Under the pieces are notes generated by a model. It worked only from the letters and a program-made list of their open reading frames with translations. It was not told where the DNA came from and made no database searches. A stretch of 64,000 nt of DNA from Acidobacteriota bacterium (lineage in GTDB: Bacteria > Acidobacteriota > Blastocatellia > UBA7656). A program made the translations under genes and the position numbers. Of the stretch, positions 16,886 to 25,989 are shown piece after piece. Position 1 is the stretch's first letter. Each line of letters starts with the position of its first letter. The stretch covers positions 1-64,000 of the forward strand of contig JBFMDH010000028.1 of NCBI GenBank assembly GCA_040754075.1, written 5' to 3'.

Positions 16886-17752
16886 ATGAACAGAATGAAG
16901 ACTATGTTTTTGCTGGCTGTGCTGACAGCCATGTTTTTATTTATCGGGCAGGCGCTCGGCGGGCAAACCGGCCTCATCATCGCTATCGCTTTGGCTGGGA
17001 TAATGAACTTCGGCGCTTACTGGTTTTCCGACAAAATCGTTTTGCGGATGTATCGCGCGCAGGAAATCACTCGCGAAGATGCGCCGGAGCTTTTCCAAAT
17101 CGTCCGCGATTTAACCGCTCGCGCCGCAATGCCAATGCCCAAGGTTTACATCATTCCCGAAGCGCCGCCGAACGCCTTTGCCACAGGTCGCAATCCGCAG
17201 AATGCGGCGGTGGCAGTGACCGTCGGGTTGATGCGGTTGCTCACTCCTGAAGAACTCGCGGGCGTCATCGCGCATGAACTCGGACACGTTAAAAACCGCG
17301 ACACTTTGATTATGACCGTGGCGGCGGCGCTTGGCGGCGCTTTGAGTATGCTTGCGGATATGGCGATGTGGAGCGCCATTTTCGGCGGCAGTTCAAGCGA
17401 TGATGAAGAAGGCGGAAACCCCCTTGGCGGACTGCTTGGCATTATCCTCGCGCCGATTGCGGCTAGCATGATTCAGATGGCGATTTCGCGCTCGCGTGAA
17501 TTTATCGCCGATGAAGAGGGCGCGAAACTCACGGGCAATCCGCTGGCGCTTGCCCGCGCGTTAAGAAAAATCGAAACCTGGAGTCGCGAAGTTCCCATCC
17601 ATGCGGGAACGCCTGCGACTGCGCATCTATTCATCATCAATCCGTTTGCGGGCGGTGGGTTTCTCAAACTGTTCAGCACCCACCCGACGACCGACGCGCG
17701 GGTTGAACGTCTGGAGCGATTGGCGCAATCCGGTTTGCGCGTCGCTGCCTGA
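16886..17752 (+). CDS. htpX: HtpX-type M48 zinc metalloprotease
   Basis: A 288-residue inner-membrane protease. Two N-terminal hydrophobic segments (about 5-45) are followed by the zinc motif AGVIAHELGHVKNRD (HELGH at 130-134). Two more membrane segments follow at about 145-195, and then the third zinc ligand region SREFIADEEGAKLTGNP. Length and order match HtpX, which degrades damaged membrane proteins. An AGAGG-type site lies upstream of the ATG. The gene is directly behind a Mn2+ riboswitch and 94 bases ahead of a TerC-family gene on the same strand, so both are probably switched on by manganese. Confidence 0.95.
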   Translation: MNRMKTMFLLAVLTAMFLFIGQALGGQTGLIIAIALAGIMNFGAYWFSDKIVLRMYRAQEITREDAPELFQIVRDLTARAAMPMPKVYIIPEAPPNAFATGRNPQNAAVAVTVGLMRLLTPEELAGVIAHELGHVKNRDTLIMTVAAALGGALSMLADMAMWSAIFGGSSSDDEEGGNPLGGLLGIILAPIAASMIQMAISRSREFIADEEGAKLTGNPLALARALRKIETWSREVPIHAGTPATAHLFIINPFAGGGFLKLFSTHPTTDARVERLERLAQSGLRVAA

Positions 17753-17846
17753 TAAAAATTAACTTGATTTACCAATAAAAAACTGATGAAGGCGGCAACC
17801 GATTCGCCAAGGGGCTGGAAGATTTTTAAGGTGGAGGAGAAGAGAG

Positions 17847-18902
17847 ATGGACGTTAGCTTGTTTCCGTTTGCGGATTACTGGTGGTTTTACGCCGTGTTT
17901 ACGGGGTTTGTCGCCTTGTTGTTGGTTTTGGATTTAGGCGTTTTTCATCGCAAAGCCCACGCCGTGTCATTCAAAGAGGCGACCACCTGGAGCATCGCCT
18001 GGGTGACGATGGCGATGGGCTTTAATTTCATGCTCTATAAGTATGCGATGTGGAGATTCCCGCAAGATGCGCGTCTGCTGAGCATTCCGGGATTCGACCC
18101 GTCGGCTGCGGCTTCGCAGGTATCGCTGGAATTTCTGACCGGTTACATTATCGAAAAGTCGCTTTCCGTCGATAATATCTTTGTCTTTGTGGTGATCTTC
18201 GCCTATTTTGCGGTGCCGGCGATGTATCAACATCGGGTGCTGTTTTACGGCATCATCGGCGCATTCTTCTTTCGCGCGATTTTCATTTCGCTGGGTTCGG
18301 TGTTGATGCAGTACCACTGGGTCATCTGGGTTTTCGGCGGATTCTTGATTCTCACCGGCGCAAAGATGATGTTTGCGCCGGACAGGGAAATCGAACCGGA
18401 AAAGAATTTTGTCATCCGACTGTTTAAACGTTTCATGCCAGTGACCAATGAAGGGCACGGCAAACGCTTTTTTGTGCGACTCGATAAGCGGTGGCACGCT
18501 ACATCGTTGTTTATCGCATTATTGTTTTTGGAACTCACGGACATAATATTTGCGGTCGATTCGGTGCCGGCGATTTTCGCGGTCTCCAAAGAACCGATGA
18601 TCGTCTTTACCTCGAACATCTTTGCCATTCTGGGACTCAGAGCCATGTATTTTATGCTCGCCGGAGCCATCGATAAATTCTATATGCTCAAATACGGTCT
18701 GGCGGTGGTGTTGATTTTTGTGGGACTCAAGATGGTCTGGTTGAATGATCTGTACAATGGCAAATTTCCGATTGCCCTGTCGCTTGGCATCATCAGCGGC
18801 GTCATGGCGGTGTCGGTCGTTTTGTCATTGTGGTTTCCGAAAAAACTCGAAGTGCCGGTGCCCGATCCCAAGTTGAAAGCTGGCAAGAGCAATTTGGCGT
18901 AA
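17847..18902 (+). CDS. TerC/Alx family membrane protein, probable Mn2+ exporter
   Basis: A 351-residue polytopic protein with about nine hydrophobic segments. It contains the TerC family signature EFLTGYIIEKSLSVDNIFVF and the second acidic repeat ALLFLELTDIIFAVDSVPAIFAV, whose aspartates and glutamates line the metal path. Alx and other members regulated by yybP-ykoY RNAs export Mn2+. GGAGGAGA precedes the ATG. It is the second gene after the Mn2+ riboswitch (through htpX), which supports a manganese role better than the tellurite name. Confidence 0.9.
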   Translation: MDVSLFPFADYWWFYAVFTGFVALLLVLDLGVFHRKAHAVSFKEATTWSIAWVTMAMGFNFMLYKYAMWRFPQDARLLSIPGFDPSAAASQVSLEFLTGYIIEKSLSVDNIFVFVVIFAYFAVPAMYQHRVLFYGIIGAFFFRAIFISLGSVLMQYHWVIWVFGGFLILTGAKMMFAPDREIEPEKNFVIRLFKRFMPVTNEGHGKRFFVRLDKRWHATSLFIALLFLELTDIIFAVDSVPAIFAVSKEPMIVFTSNIFAILGLRAMYFMLAGAIDKFYMLKYGLAVVLIFVGLKMVWLNDLYNGKFPIALSLGIISGVMAVSVVLSLWFPKKLEVPVPDPKLKAGKSNLA

Positions 18903-18954
18903 AAAAATGTTGTTGAAAATTCCGGGAAAGCAACCTGAACGCTACGCTTTGAAA

Positions 18955-19007
18955 AAAGCCGGTTCGGGTTTGAATTGCAGTTCGCAATTCAAACCCGAAC
19001 CGGCTTT
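18955..19007. terminator. Bidirectional terminator, 24-bp perfect stem
   Basis: The left arm 18955-18978 (AAAGCCGGTTCGGG...) is the exact reverse complement of 18984-19007, with a five-base loop AGTTC. A T-rich run follows on the plus side, and an A run on the left gives Ts on the other strand. It lies between the convergent TerC gene and the 1399-residue gene and can serve both. Confidence 0.95.
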
Positions 19008-19037
19008 AAATTTTTACTCGATGAAGCAATGCCCGAA

Positions 19038-22000
19038 CTACTGACAGTTGCAATTATTATTAGCGGTGTTGCTGTCGATAATCGTGCAGGCAGTGGTGCC
19101 AATCGGCGATTGCACCGAGGCGCTGCCTTTCTGCTGCGAAGCGTCGAATTGAATCAGCACACGCTTGGTGGTCGTGTTATGTTGAATGGTCACCGTGCAA
19201 CCTCTCAGTTGAATGACTCCATTGCCGGACGCGATGACCGTGCCGTTGCAACAGAATTTATAAGCGCCGGTCAGATGATTGAATAAAACCACGTTGCCGG
19301 AATTGGAATTATCCTGCAAACAACCGGAATAAACGGTCACGGAAAAACTGCACGAGGCGCTATTGCCACTCGCATCGGTTGCTGTGCAGGTCACGATTGT
19401 GGTGCCGACAGCAAACATCGAACCCGATGGCGGCGAACAAACGGTGGTTGCGGGTGAACAGGTGTCTGTGGCTACAGGCGTCACATAATTAACGATGGTG
19501 GCGCTTGCGACCGGGCAACCACTGGGCACCACGGCGGTGATGTTTGCCGGGCAAGTGAGCGATGGCGCTTGCGTGTCATTGACCGTCACAGTAAATGAAC
19601 AACTCGCTGTATTCAGGCTGGCGTCGGTCGCCGTGCAGGTCACGGTTGTCGTGCCTTGCGGAAAACTTGAACCGGAAGCCGGCGTACATATGGTTGTCGC
19701 GCCCGGACAATTATCCGAAGCGGTTGGAGTGGTGTAATTCACTACCGCAGTGCACTGGGCAGTTTGCGCTGATGCCGTGATATTCGTCGGACAGCTAAGC
19801 GACGGCGGTTGCGTATCATTTACCGTAACCGTAAACGAACAACTCGCGGAATTACCCGAACTATCCTGCACGGAACAACTCACTGTGGTTATGCCTTTCG
19901 CAAAACTTGACCCCGCTGCCGGTGAGCAAGTGACTGTGCCACCTCCCGAACAGTTATCTGTCGCCACTGGCACGGCGTAATTCACAACTGCCGAACAGAG
20001 TCCCGGTGCGGCATCAGTCGTGATGTTTGCCGGACAACTGAGGGTTGGTGGCGTCGTGTCATTGACCGTGACTGTGGCTGTGCAAGAAGTGCTGAGGTTA
20101 TGGCTATCGGTGACGGTGAGGGTTACCGTGGTGACGCCTTTCGGATAGGGTCCTGCGGGTGATTGAGAGACCGTAATCATATCGCCCATATCGGGGTCGA
20201 ATGAACCGTTGTTAATCGAAGCGTCTGCCGTACAACTTGGTCCTGCGGAAACCGTGACGTTTTGACATTGAGCAACCGGCGGTTGATTTTGCGTGACCGT
20301 AAAATAAGCAACCACCGGGTCATGGTCGGAAAGGCGCGTCGGCGAATTCGCGTCGTTGCGCGCGGTTTCGGGAAAATCGCTGTCAATGCGCGGATGCTCT
20401 TCGCGTCGCGCCGTCGTAGAAGAAATCAATGGCGCGTTCACCAATATGTGATCGAGTGATTGCGCGTTGCCGTCAAAGATAAACGAATAACGCTCGCTGG
20501 CGGGCGGCGTGTTGAACAGATTGACGAAATCGGGATTGACCAGGTCAACACCATCGCCGGGAACCGCAGTTTGATTGTCGGGCACAGGGGTTCCGGCAAT
20601 CACGCTCAGCGAATCAACAAAGCCGTCATTGACTTCAAAAGCGTTGAAATCGCCGACGAGAATGATGTGCTCATTGGGATTTGCCACTTGTCGCGCCTGC
20701 ACGAGATTGGCGAGGTCTTCGGCTTGTTTCAAACGTTTGGCGCGCACCCGGTCGCCTTCGGTTGCCCAGCCATTCGACCCGGTACCAACCCCATCAACCC
20801 CATTCAGCGACCGCAGGTGATTGACGATGACCGTGACCGGATAGGTCGTGCCGTTTGCATAATTAATGATGGCACTCAACCTGAGCGGCGGGCGGTCATT
20901 CAGTGTTTCAGTGGATGAATCAGGGTTGACGAACAGGGTGCCATCAAGTTCCTGTAGCACTTCAATAACCGAAACGCGCGGCGTCATGCCACTGACCGGC
21001 GCGGTCTTTACTAAAAACCCTACATCAATGCCGCCGACATCATTGCCTTCGATAAGGTAGCCGACATATTGCGGGTCGGGCTGACTTGCGGCAATTGCAT
21101 CTGTGCTGATACGCGCTGCAAGGGTTTGCAAGGTCGTCAGGTTTTCTATCTCTTCGATGCCGATGATGTCCGGCAATCTCAGGAAATCGCGAATCGCCAG
21201 GCTGGCTTTATTCAAACGATTATTGAACGCGGTTGTAGTCAACGTCGGTTCACCAATTGCCGGGTCATTGACGTTGTCAAAGAAACGTTCAAGGTTGAAC
21301 GACGCAACCGTGAATTCTGCCGCGACGGGCGCAGTGACTGCCGTGGGCGTCGGCCCACCCATTACACCAACTGATGCGCCGGGATCAGGCAAAATCGTAT
21401 AGGTGCGGAAAGAATAATCAAGCGGCCCGACCAGTCCGGTCACCACTGCGCCTGTGCCAACATCGATAACGGGTCCGCCGGTCAGTCCGTCGCTATCGAC
21501 GCGAATGCGTTCGGGATTTGCATCAAAGCGCGGAATTGGCGGAATGGTTCCCGCAGGCGGCGGGTCTGGCGCTTGAATGCCCGCTTCGCGGAAAGGTCGC
21601 GCCACCCCCGTGACTACGCCAAAAAAGACGCCGGTCGAGGTTGACGTGGCATTCACTTCGCTGATGTTGCCTCCGGTTGGACCAACGACTGTCAGTGAAG
21701 CGACACTGACGCGCATGCCTTCGAGTCGTTCAAGCTGGTCATGCACGCCCGCAGGGTCTGGGAAAGTCGCAGTGAGCGGGATCGGCGCGGGCAATGGATT
21801 TCCCGAAGAAAGTAAACTGACGGTGGGCGCAGTGAGTTCCGTAAGCGGCGGTTGCAGCGGGTCTGCGCTCGGCACGAATTCGGAAACCGTTGCGGTTACT
21901 TGCACATTATTACCGACAGCCGCTGCGGCAGGCGGCGCGCTTGAAGTGAAGACGAAAATGCCTTCAGAGGTTGCCGGGTCAGCGTCAACCATGGCGTCGG

Positions 22001-23237
22001 GTTCTTGAATGAAAAAGCCGTTGGATTTCACGCCGGTGACGATGCCGCGTGTGGTGATGCTACTGCCAACGATTGGCGAACTCGCGCCGGGTCCTTGAAT
22101 ATCGTGAATCGGTATGAGGATTACATCATCGTTATTGATGGTGCCTTGTCCCTGCCCGTCGGCGACGTTGGCGCCGGTCACGTTGGTGACATTGACGAAG
22201 AAGGTTTCGTTCGGCTCAGGCGTGGTGTCGCCATTGACTGTCACACTGAAAGTGTAGGTTGAACTGCCAGCCGGAATGGTTTGTCCGGTGAGTGAGTTGG
22301 CAACGTAGTCATTGTCTTCAGATATGGGATTGCCGTCCTGAGCCGTGCCATCTGCCGTGGCAATATCGAAGGTCACGCCGCCTGCGCCAGCCGGTGCGCT
22401 GAGGCTCACCGTAAAAGTGAAGGTGGTGGTGCCGCTGTTGCCTTCAGCCAGGGTTACATCATTAATCGTTAAGTTGGGCAAGGCGACGCCGCCATTTGGC
22501 GTGAGCGAAAAATCATCAACTGCCAATCCATCATCGGCGCTCGATGCATCGGTGTCGGTCCAGCGAATCCAGAAGGTTGCTCCGTTGGCAATACTCAGTC
22601 CCGTGATGGTCGAGTTGAGCGCCGTGCGGTTGCCGGCGGCGTTGCCGTCTTTCGCGCCGGTCGTCACCGTGTTGGGCGTAACGAAATTGAGAGCCGATAC
22701 ATTCGTCCAGGTGCCGGTCGTCAAGTCAGTGGCATTGGTGCTGTATTCAAAATTCAATTGGTCTGTGCGCGATGCCGTTCCCAAACGCCACTGTTCACCG
22801 GTAAAGGCGACTTGTAGAGAGGTAATGGTTGCTCCCGTATTATTGGTAAAGCTTGCGCCAAAAAGCGGGATTAAGGTGCCGCTTCGCAACTCGCCTAAGG
22901 CGCGTTCAGTGTTGCCCGCCGCGCCATAGCTATAGGTATCGCCGGTGTTGCTGCCGCCGGTGTCTACGGCATATTGTTCGTTGTCTCTTGCGCCGCCACC
23001 CGACTCGGTCATCGCCCAGCCGTTGATGGTCAGGTTGTTGGTGGTTGACCCGGCGGTGTTCGATAAGGTGTTGAAGTCCTGAGTATAAGGACTGCCAAGC
23101 GTCGTTAAGCTGATTGTACCGGCGGCTGAGACTCTGCGGGTATGGTAGACCCCTACCACGGTAAGCATGAAAAGGACAATGATTGAACAGCAAAATAGCA
23201 GACGAAATCTTTTCGATTGGGCGACAAATAATTTCAT
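19038..23237 (-). CDS. Large secreted multidomain nuclease-like protein (Calx-beta, EEP nuclease, HYR repeats)
   Basis: A 1399-residue exported protein (signal peptide about residues 1-39). In order it has a beta-sandwich region (about 40-250) and a Calx-beta domain (about 255-370: LTINDVTLAEGNSGTTTFTF). An OB-like segment typical of ExeM/NucH nucleases follows (STTRGIVTGVKSNGFFIQEP), then an endonuclease/exonuclease/phosphatase domain (about 640-990). Its catalytic landmarks are all visible: ASFNLERFFDN, IIGIEEIENL, VIVNHLRSLN, ILVGDFNAFE, QSLDHILVN and RLSDHDPVVAYF. Four HYR-like, cysteine-rich repeats follow (TPPTLSCPANIT, QPPSLSCPTNIT, QAPSLTCPANIT). The C-terminal ~60 residues are unassigned. 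It probably degrades extracellular DNA, a role inferred from ExeM homologues. Confidence 0.88.
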   Translation of the reverse strand: MKLFVAQSKRFRLLFCCSIIVLFMLTVVGVYHTRRVSAAGTISLTTLGSPYTQDFNTLSNTAGSTTNNLTINGWAMTESGGGARDNEQYAVDTGGSNTGDTYSYGAAGNTERALGELRSGTLIPLFGASFTNNTGATITSLQVAFTGEQWRLGTASRTDQLNFEYSTNATDLTTGTWTNVSALNFVTPNTVTTGAKDGNAAGNRTALNSTITGLSIANGATFWIRWTDTDASSADDGLAVDDFSLTPNGGVALPNLTINDVTLAEGNSGTTTFTFTVSLSAPAGAGGVTFDIATADGTAQDGNPISEDNDYVANSLTGQTIPAGSSTYTFSVTVNGDTTPEPNETFFVNVTNVTGANVADGQGQGTINNDDVILIPIHDIQGPGASSPIVGSSITTRGIVTGVKSNGFFIQEPDAMVDADPATSEGIFVFTSSAPPAAAAVGNNVQVTATVSEFVPSADPLQPPLTELTAPTVSLLSSGNPLPAPIPLTATFPDPAGVHDQLERLEGMRVSVASLTVVGPTGGNISEVNATSTSTGVFFGVVTGVARPFREAGIQAPDPPPAGTIPPIPRFDANPERIRVDSDGLTGGPVIDVGTGAVVTGLVGPLDYSFRTYTILPDPGASVGVMGGPTPTAVTAPVAAEFTVASFNLERFFDNVNDPAIGEPTLTTTAFNNRLNKASLAIRDFLRLPDIIGIEEIENLTTLQTLAARISTDAIAASQPDPQYVGYLIEGNDVGGIDVGFLVKTAPVSGMTPRVSVIEVLQELDGTLFVNPDSSTETLNDRPPLRLSAIINYANGTTYPVTVIVNHLRSLNGVDGVGTGSNGWATEGDRVRAKRLKQAEDLANLVQARQVANPNEHIILVGDFNAFEVNDGFVDSLSVIAGTPVPDNQTAVPGDGVDLVNPDFVNLFNTPPASERYSFIFDGNAQSLDHILVNAPLISSTTARREEHPRIDSDFPETARNDANSPTRLSDHDPVVAYFTVTQNQPPVAQCQNVTVSAGPSCTADASINNGSFDPDMGDMITVSQSPAGPYPKGVTTVTLTVTDSHNLSTSCTATVTVNDTTPPTLSCPANITTDAAPGLCSAVVNYAVPVATDNCSGGGTVTCSPAAGSSFAKGITTVSCSVQDSSGNSASCSFTVTVNDTQPPSLSCPTNITASAQTAQCTAVVNYTTPTASDNCPGATTICTPASGSSFPQGTTTVTCTATDASLNTASCSFTVTVNDTQAPSLTCPANITAVVPSGCPVASATIVNYVTPVATDTCSPATTVCSPPSGSMFAVGTTIVTCTATDASGNSASCSFSVTVYSGCLQDNSNSGNVVLFNHLTGAYKFCCNGTVIASGNGVIQLRGCTVTIQHNTTTKRVLIQFDASQQKGSASVQSPIGTTACTIIDSNTANNNCNCQ

Positions 23238-23497
23238 AGAATAATTCCTTAATTTTTAGTTTTGCAGTAATGCTTGGGGAATGTAACTAAAACCGCTCAA
23301 GACGAAGCCGCATTGTAGCCTACCCGTATAGGCTCAGCAAGCAAGTTGAGATGAGTTCAAAGAGATTTAATTTTTCGTTATTTCGTCGATTGCGCTTGCG
23401 ATTTTGTGTGATGCTTTCAATCTTTTGCGGGCGCGCCGGTTTCCTGTAAAATGGCGCTTTGTCAGTAGTCCAACCTTTTCTTCAAAGGAGTCATTCC

Positions 23498-25714
23498 ATG
23501 CGACGAACCATGATAATTTTCGCTTTAATTTTCTGTGTTGTTGCGCTCTCTCCGGCAACTCAGGCGCAAAATAAACTTTTAACCATTGATGAACTGTTCG
23601 ACCCGGTCAAACGGGTTAATTTCAGTGGCACCCCGCCCACAGGATTGCGTTGGTTAAATAACGGCACGCATTACCTGCAAGCCAAATCAAATCCCGAAAC
23701 CCGCGCCTGGCAACTTCTGAAAGTCAATGCCGCGACCGGCGAGGCTGAGCCTTTTTATGATGCCGCGAAAATGGAAAAAGCGTTTGCGGGGCTTGCCGGA
23801 ATGAGCGCCGATGATGCCAAAGAGATTGCTCATCAACGCGCTTATTTAATGAATGAACAAGAGACTGCGGCGCTCATCAACACCGCCAATGACCTGTTCT
23901 ATTATGAATTCGGCAGCGACCGCGCCATTCGTTTAACCAACACCCCCGAACCCGAAGAGGGCGAAGAGTTCAGTCCAGACGGTCGCATGGTGAGTTTTGC
24001 GCGCAGCAATAATCTCTACATCGTTGACATCGCGAATCAAAAAGAGCGCGCACTCACCAACGATGGCAGCGGCAAAATTTTTAACGGACGCTTGAACTGG
24101 GTTTATCAGGAAGAACTCTATGGGCGCGGCAATTTCAAAGGTTACTGGTGGAGTCCCGATTCGACGCGCATTGTTTACCTGCAACTCAATGACGCGCCGG
24201 TCGCGGAATTCACCATCGTTGACCACATCCCGCATTTTCAGACGGTCGAAAATACGTCGTATCCGAAAGCCGGTGATGCCAATCCAACGGCGCGACTCGG
24301 CGTGGTTGATGCGGCGGGCGGCGCAACGCGCTGGGTCGATCTGTTCAAATACAACACGGTCGAACCGCTGATTGTGCGCGTTGGTTGGACGCCCGATGGC
24401 AAAAAGGTGGTTTATGAAGTGCAGAATCGCGAACAGACCTGGTTGGATTTGAATTATGCAGACCCCGCAAGCGGCGCGACTATAACGCTACTGCGCGAAA
24501 CCACTAAAGCGTGGGTTGATGTCGAAGGCGTCGAGTTGCCCATCTGGTTAAAAGACGGAACCTTTCTGCTGACCAGCGAACGCACCGGCTGGCAACACAT
24601 CTATCACTATAAACCGGATGGCACCTTGATTCGCCAGGTCACGGATGGCAGATGGGAAGCCGAAGTCGTAAACGGCATAGACGAAACCAACGGCTTCATT
24701 TATTTCACCGGCACCAAAGACAGCTACCTCGGCTATCAGGTCTATCGCGTAAAACTCAATGGCACTGAACTCACAAGACTCACACAAAGCGAGGGCACCC
24801 ATGCGGCGAATTTCAATCCGCAAAAAACACTTTTCATAGACAACTGGAGCGACCTCCATACGCCTATGCAGGTGCGACTCATCAAAGCCGATGGCGCGCT
24901 TGCCCGTGTCATTGATGAAAATAAAGTCGAAGTGCTCAAGCAATACAAACTGAGCAAGCCGGAACTCTTGCAAATGAAAACCCGCGACGGTTTCGTGATG
25001 GAAGCGATGATGATTAAGCCTGTGGATTTCGACGCCTCGAAAAAATATCCGGTAATGAGTTTTACCTACAGCGGGCCGCACGCGCCGCAGGTGCGTAATG
25101 TGTGGCAAGGTACAACTTTGATGTGGTATCAGATGCTCGCGCAAAAAGGCTATATCATCTGGGTCTGCGACAATCGCACGGCAAGTGGCAAAGGCGCGGA
25201 ATCGACGTGGTCGGTCTATAAAAATTTTGGCGAACTGGAACTCCGCGATTTGGAAGACGGCGTGAGTTATTTAAAAACCCTGTCTTTCATTGATTCGTCG
25301 CGCATCGGGCTTTCGGGCTGGAGTTTCGGCGGTTTTATGACTTCGTATGCCCTGACGCACAGCAAGAGTTTCAAAATTGGCATTGCCGGTGGCAGTGTTA
25401 CGGATTGGCGACTCTATGACACGATTTATACGGAGCGTTATATGGGCACGCCGCAGATGAACCCCGAAGGCTATCGGAAGAGTTCGGTGATTGCGGCGGC
25501 TAAGAATTTAAGCGGCAAACTGCTTTTGGTGCACGGCATGATTGATGACAATGTGCATATGCAAAACACCATTCAACTGGCTTACGAATTGCAGAAAGCC
25601 GGACTGCCGTTTCAATTGATGCTCTATCCGAAATCGCGGCACGGCATCGCTGACCCACTGCTCGTCAAACATATGCGGTCGATGATGACCGATTTCATCT
25701 TGCAGAATTTATAA
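23498..25714 (+). CDS. Secreted prolyl oligopeptidase family peptidase (DPP-IV-like, S9B)
   Basis: A 738-residue protein. The ATG at 23498 follows AAGGAG and starts a signal peptide (MRRTMIIFALIFCVVALSPA). The first ~470 residues form the beta-propeller domain of DPP IV (DPPIV_N), with WWSPDSTRIVYLQLND and GRLNWVYQEELYGR, the last holding the paired glutamates that bind the substrate amino terminus. The C-terminal alpha/beta-hydrolase has the nucleophile in GLSGWSFGGFMTSYAL, the Asp in HGMIDDNVHMQNT and the His in PKSRHGI. It removes X-Pro dipeptides from peptides outside the cytoplasm, by family knowledge. Confidence 0.94.
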   Translation: MRRTMIIFALIFCVVALSPATQAQNKLLTIDELFDPVKRVNFSGTPPTGLRWLNNGTHYLQAKSNPETRAWQLLKVNAATGEAEPFYDAAKMEKAFAGLAGMSADDAKEIAHQRAYLMNEQETAALINTANDLFYYEFGSDRAIRLTNTPEPEEGEEFSPDGRMVSFARSNNLYIVDIANQKERALTNDGSGKIFNGRLNWVYQEELYGRGNFKGYWWSPDSTRIVYLQLNDAPVAEFTIVDHIPHFQTVENTSYPKAGDANPTARLGVVDAAGGATRWVDLFKYNTVEPLIVRVGWTPDGKKVVYEVQNREQTWLDLNYADPASGATITLLRETTKAWVDVEGVELPIWLKDGTFLLTSERTGWQHIYHYKPDGTLIRQVTDGRWEAEVVNGIDETNGFIYFTGTKDSYLGYQVYRVKLNGTELTRLTQSEGTHAANFNPQKTLFIDNWSDLHTPMQVRLIKADGALARVIDENKVEVLKQYKLSKPELLQMKTRDGFVMEAMMIKPVDFDASKKYPVMSFTYSGPHAPQVRNVWQGTTLMWYQMLAQKGYIIWVCDNRTASGKGAESTWSVYKNFGELELRDLEDGVSYLKTLSFIDSSRIGLSGWSFGGFMTSYALTHSKSFKIGIAGGSVTDWRLYDTIYTERYMGTPQMNPEGYRKSSVIAAAKNLSGKLLLVHGMIDDNVHMQNTIQLAYELQKAGLPFQLMLYPKSRHGIADPLLVKHMRSMMTDFILQNL

Positions 25715-25808
25715 CGGTTGCATCACAAAATCATCTGCAAGAGTAGATGGCGTTTTTTCCATGCCGGATGATTTTCACTGAGGGAAGTCGCTCTCATTGA
25801 TGATGAAA

Positions 25809-25896
25809 AATTTATTTTCGGATAAGGCGATTTGAACGGATTTTATTTGTAGTATTCTCCGTTCAATTCGCCTTATCCGCTCAATCCGAAAATAAA
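25809..25896. repeat. Nested inverted repeats between convergent genes
   Basis: An inner hairpin pairs 25819-25840 with 25858-25879 (GGATAAGGCGA...GAACGGA, one mismatch over 22 bases). An outer pair joins TTTATTTTCGGAT (25811-25823) to ATCCGAAAATAAA (25884-25896) exactly. The two share bases 25819-25823, so they compete. It can terminate transcription from the peptidase gene. The sequence ATTCGCCTTATCCG recurs with one change at about 32481 (ATTCGCCCTATCCG). Confidence 0.75.
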
Positions 25897-25989
25897 CGAT
25901 TCCTTTTGCTTAGTGAGCGGTTGGTTTTATAAGTAAGCCTAGCTGATACGGCGGTCAGGATATTCAAACAGGCAGTGCCACTTGCCAGC

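Noticed and set aside
17753-17846. A separate riboswitch directly before the TerC gene
   Set aside because: The 94-base gap has no yybP-ykoY landmarks; the riboswitch is upstream of htpX.
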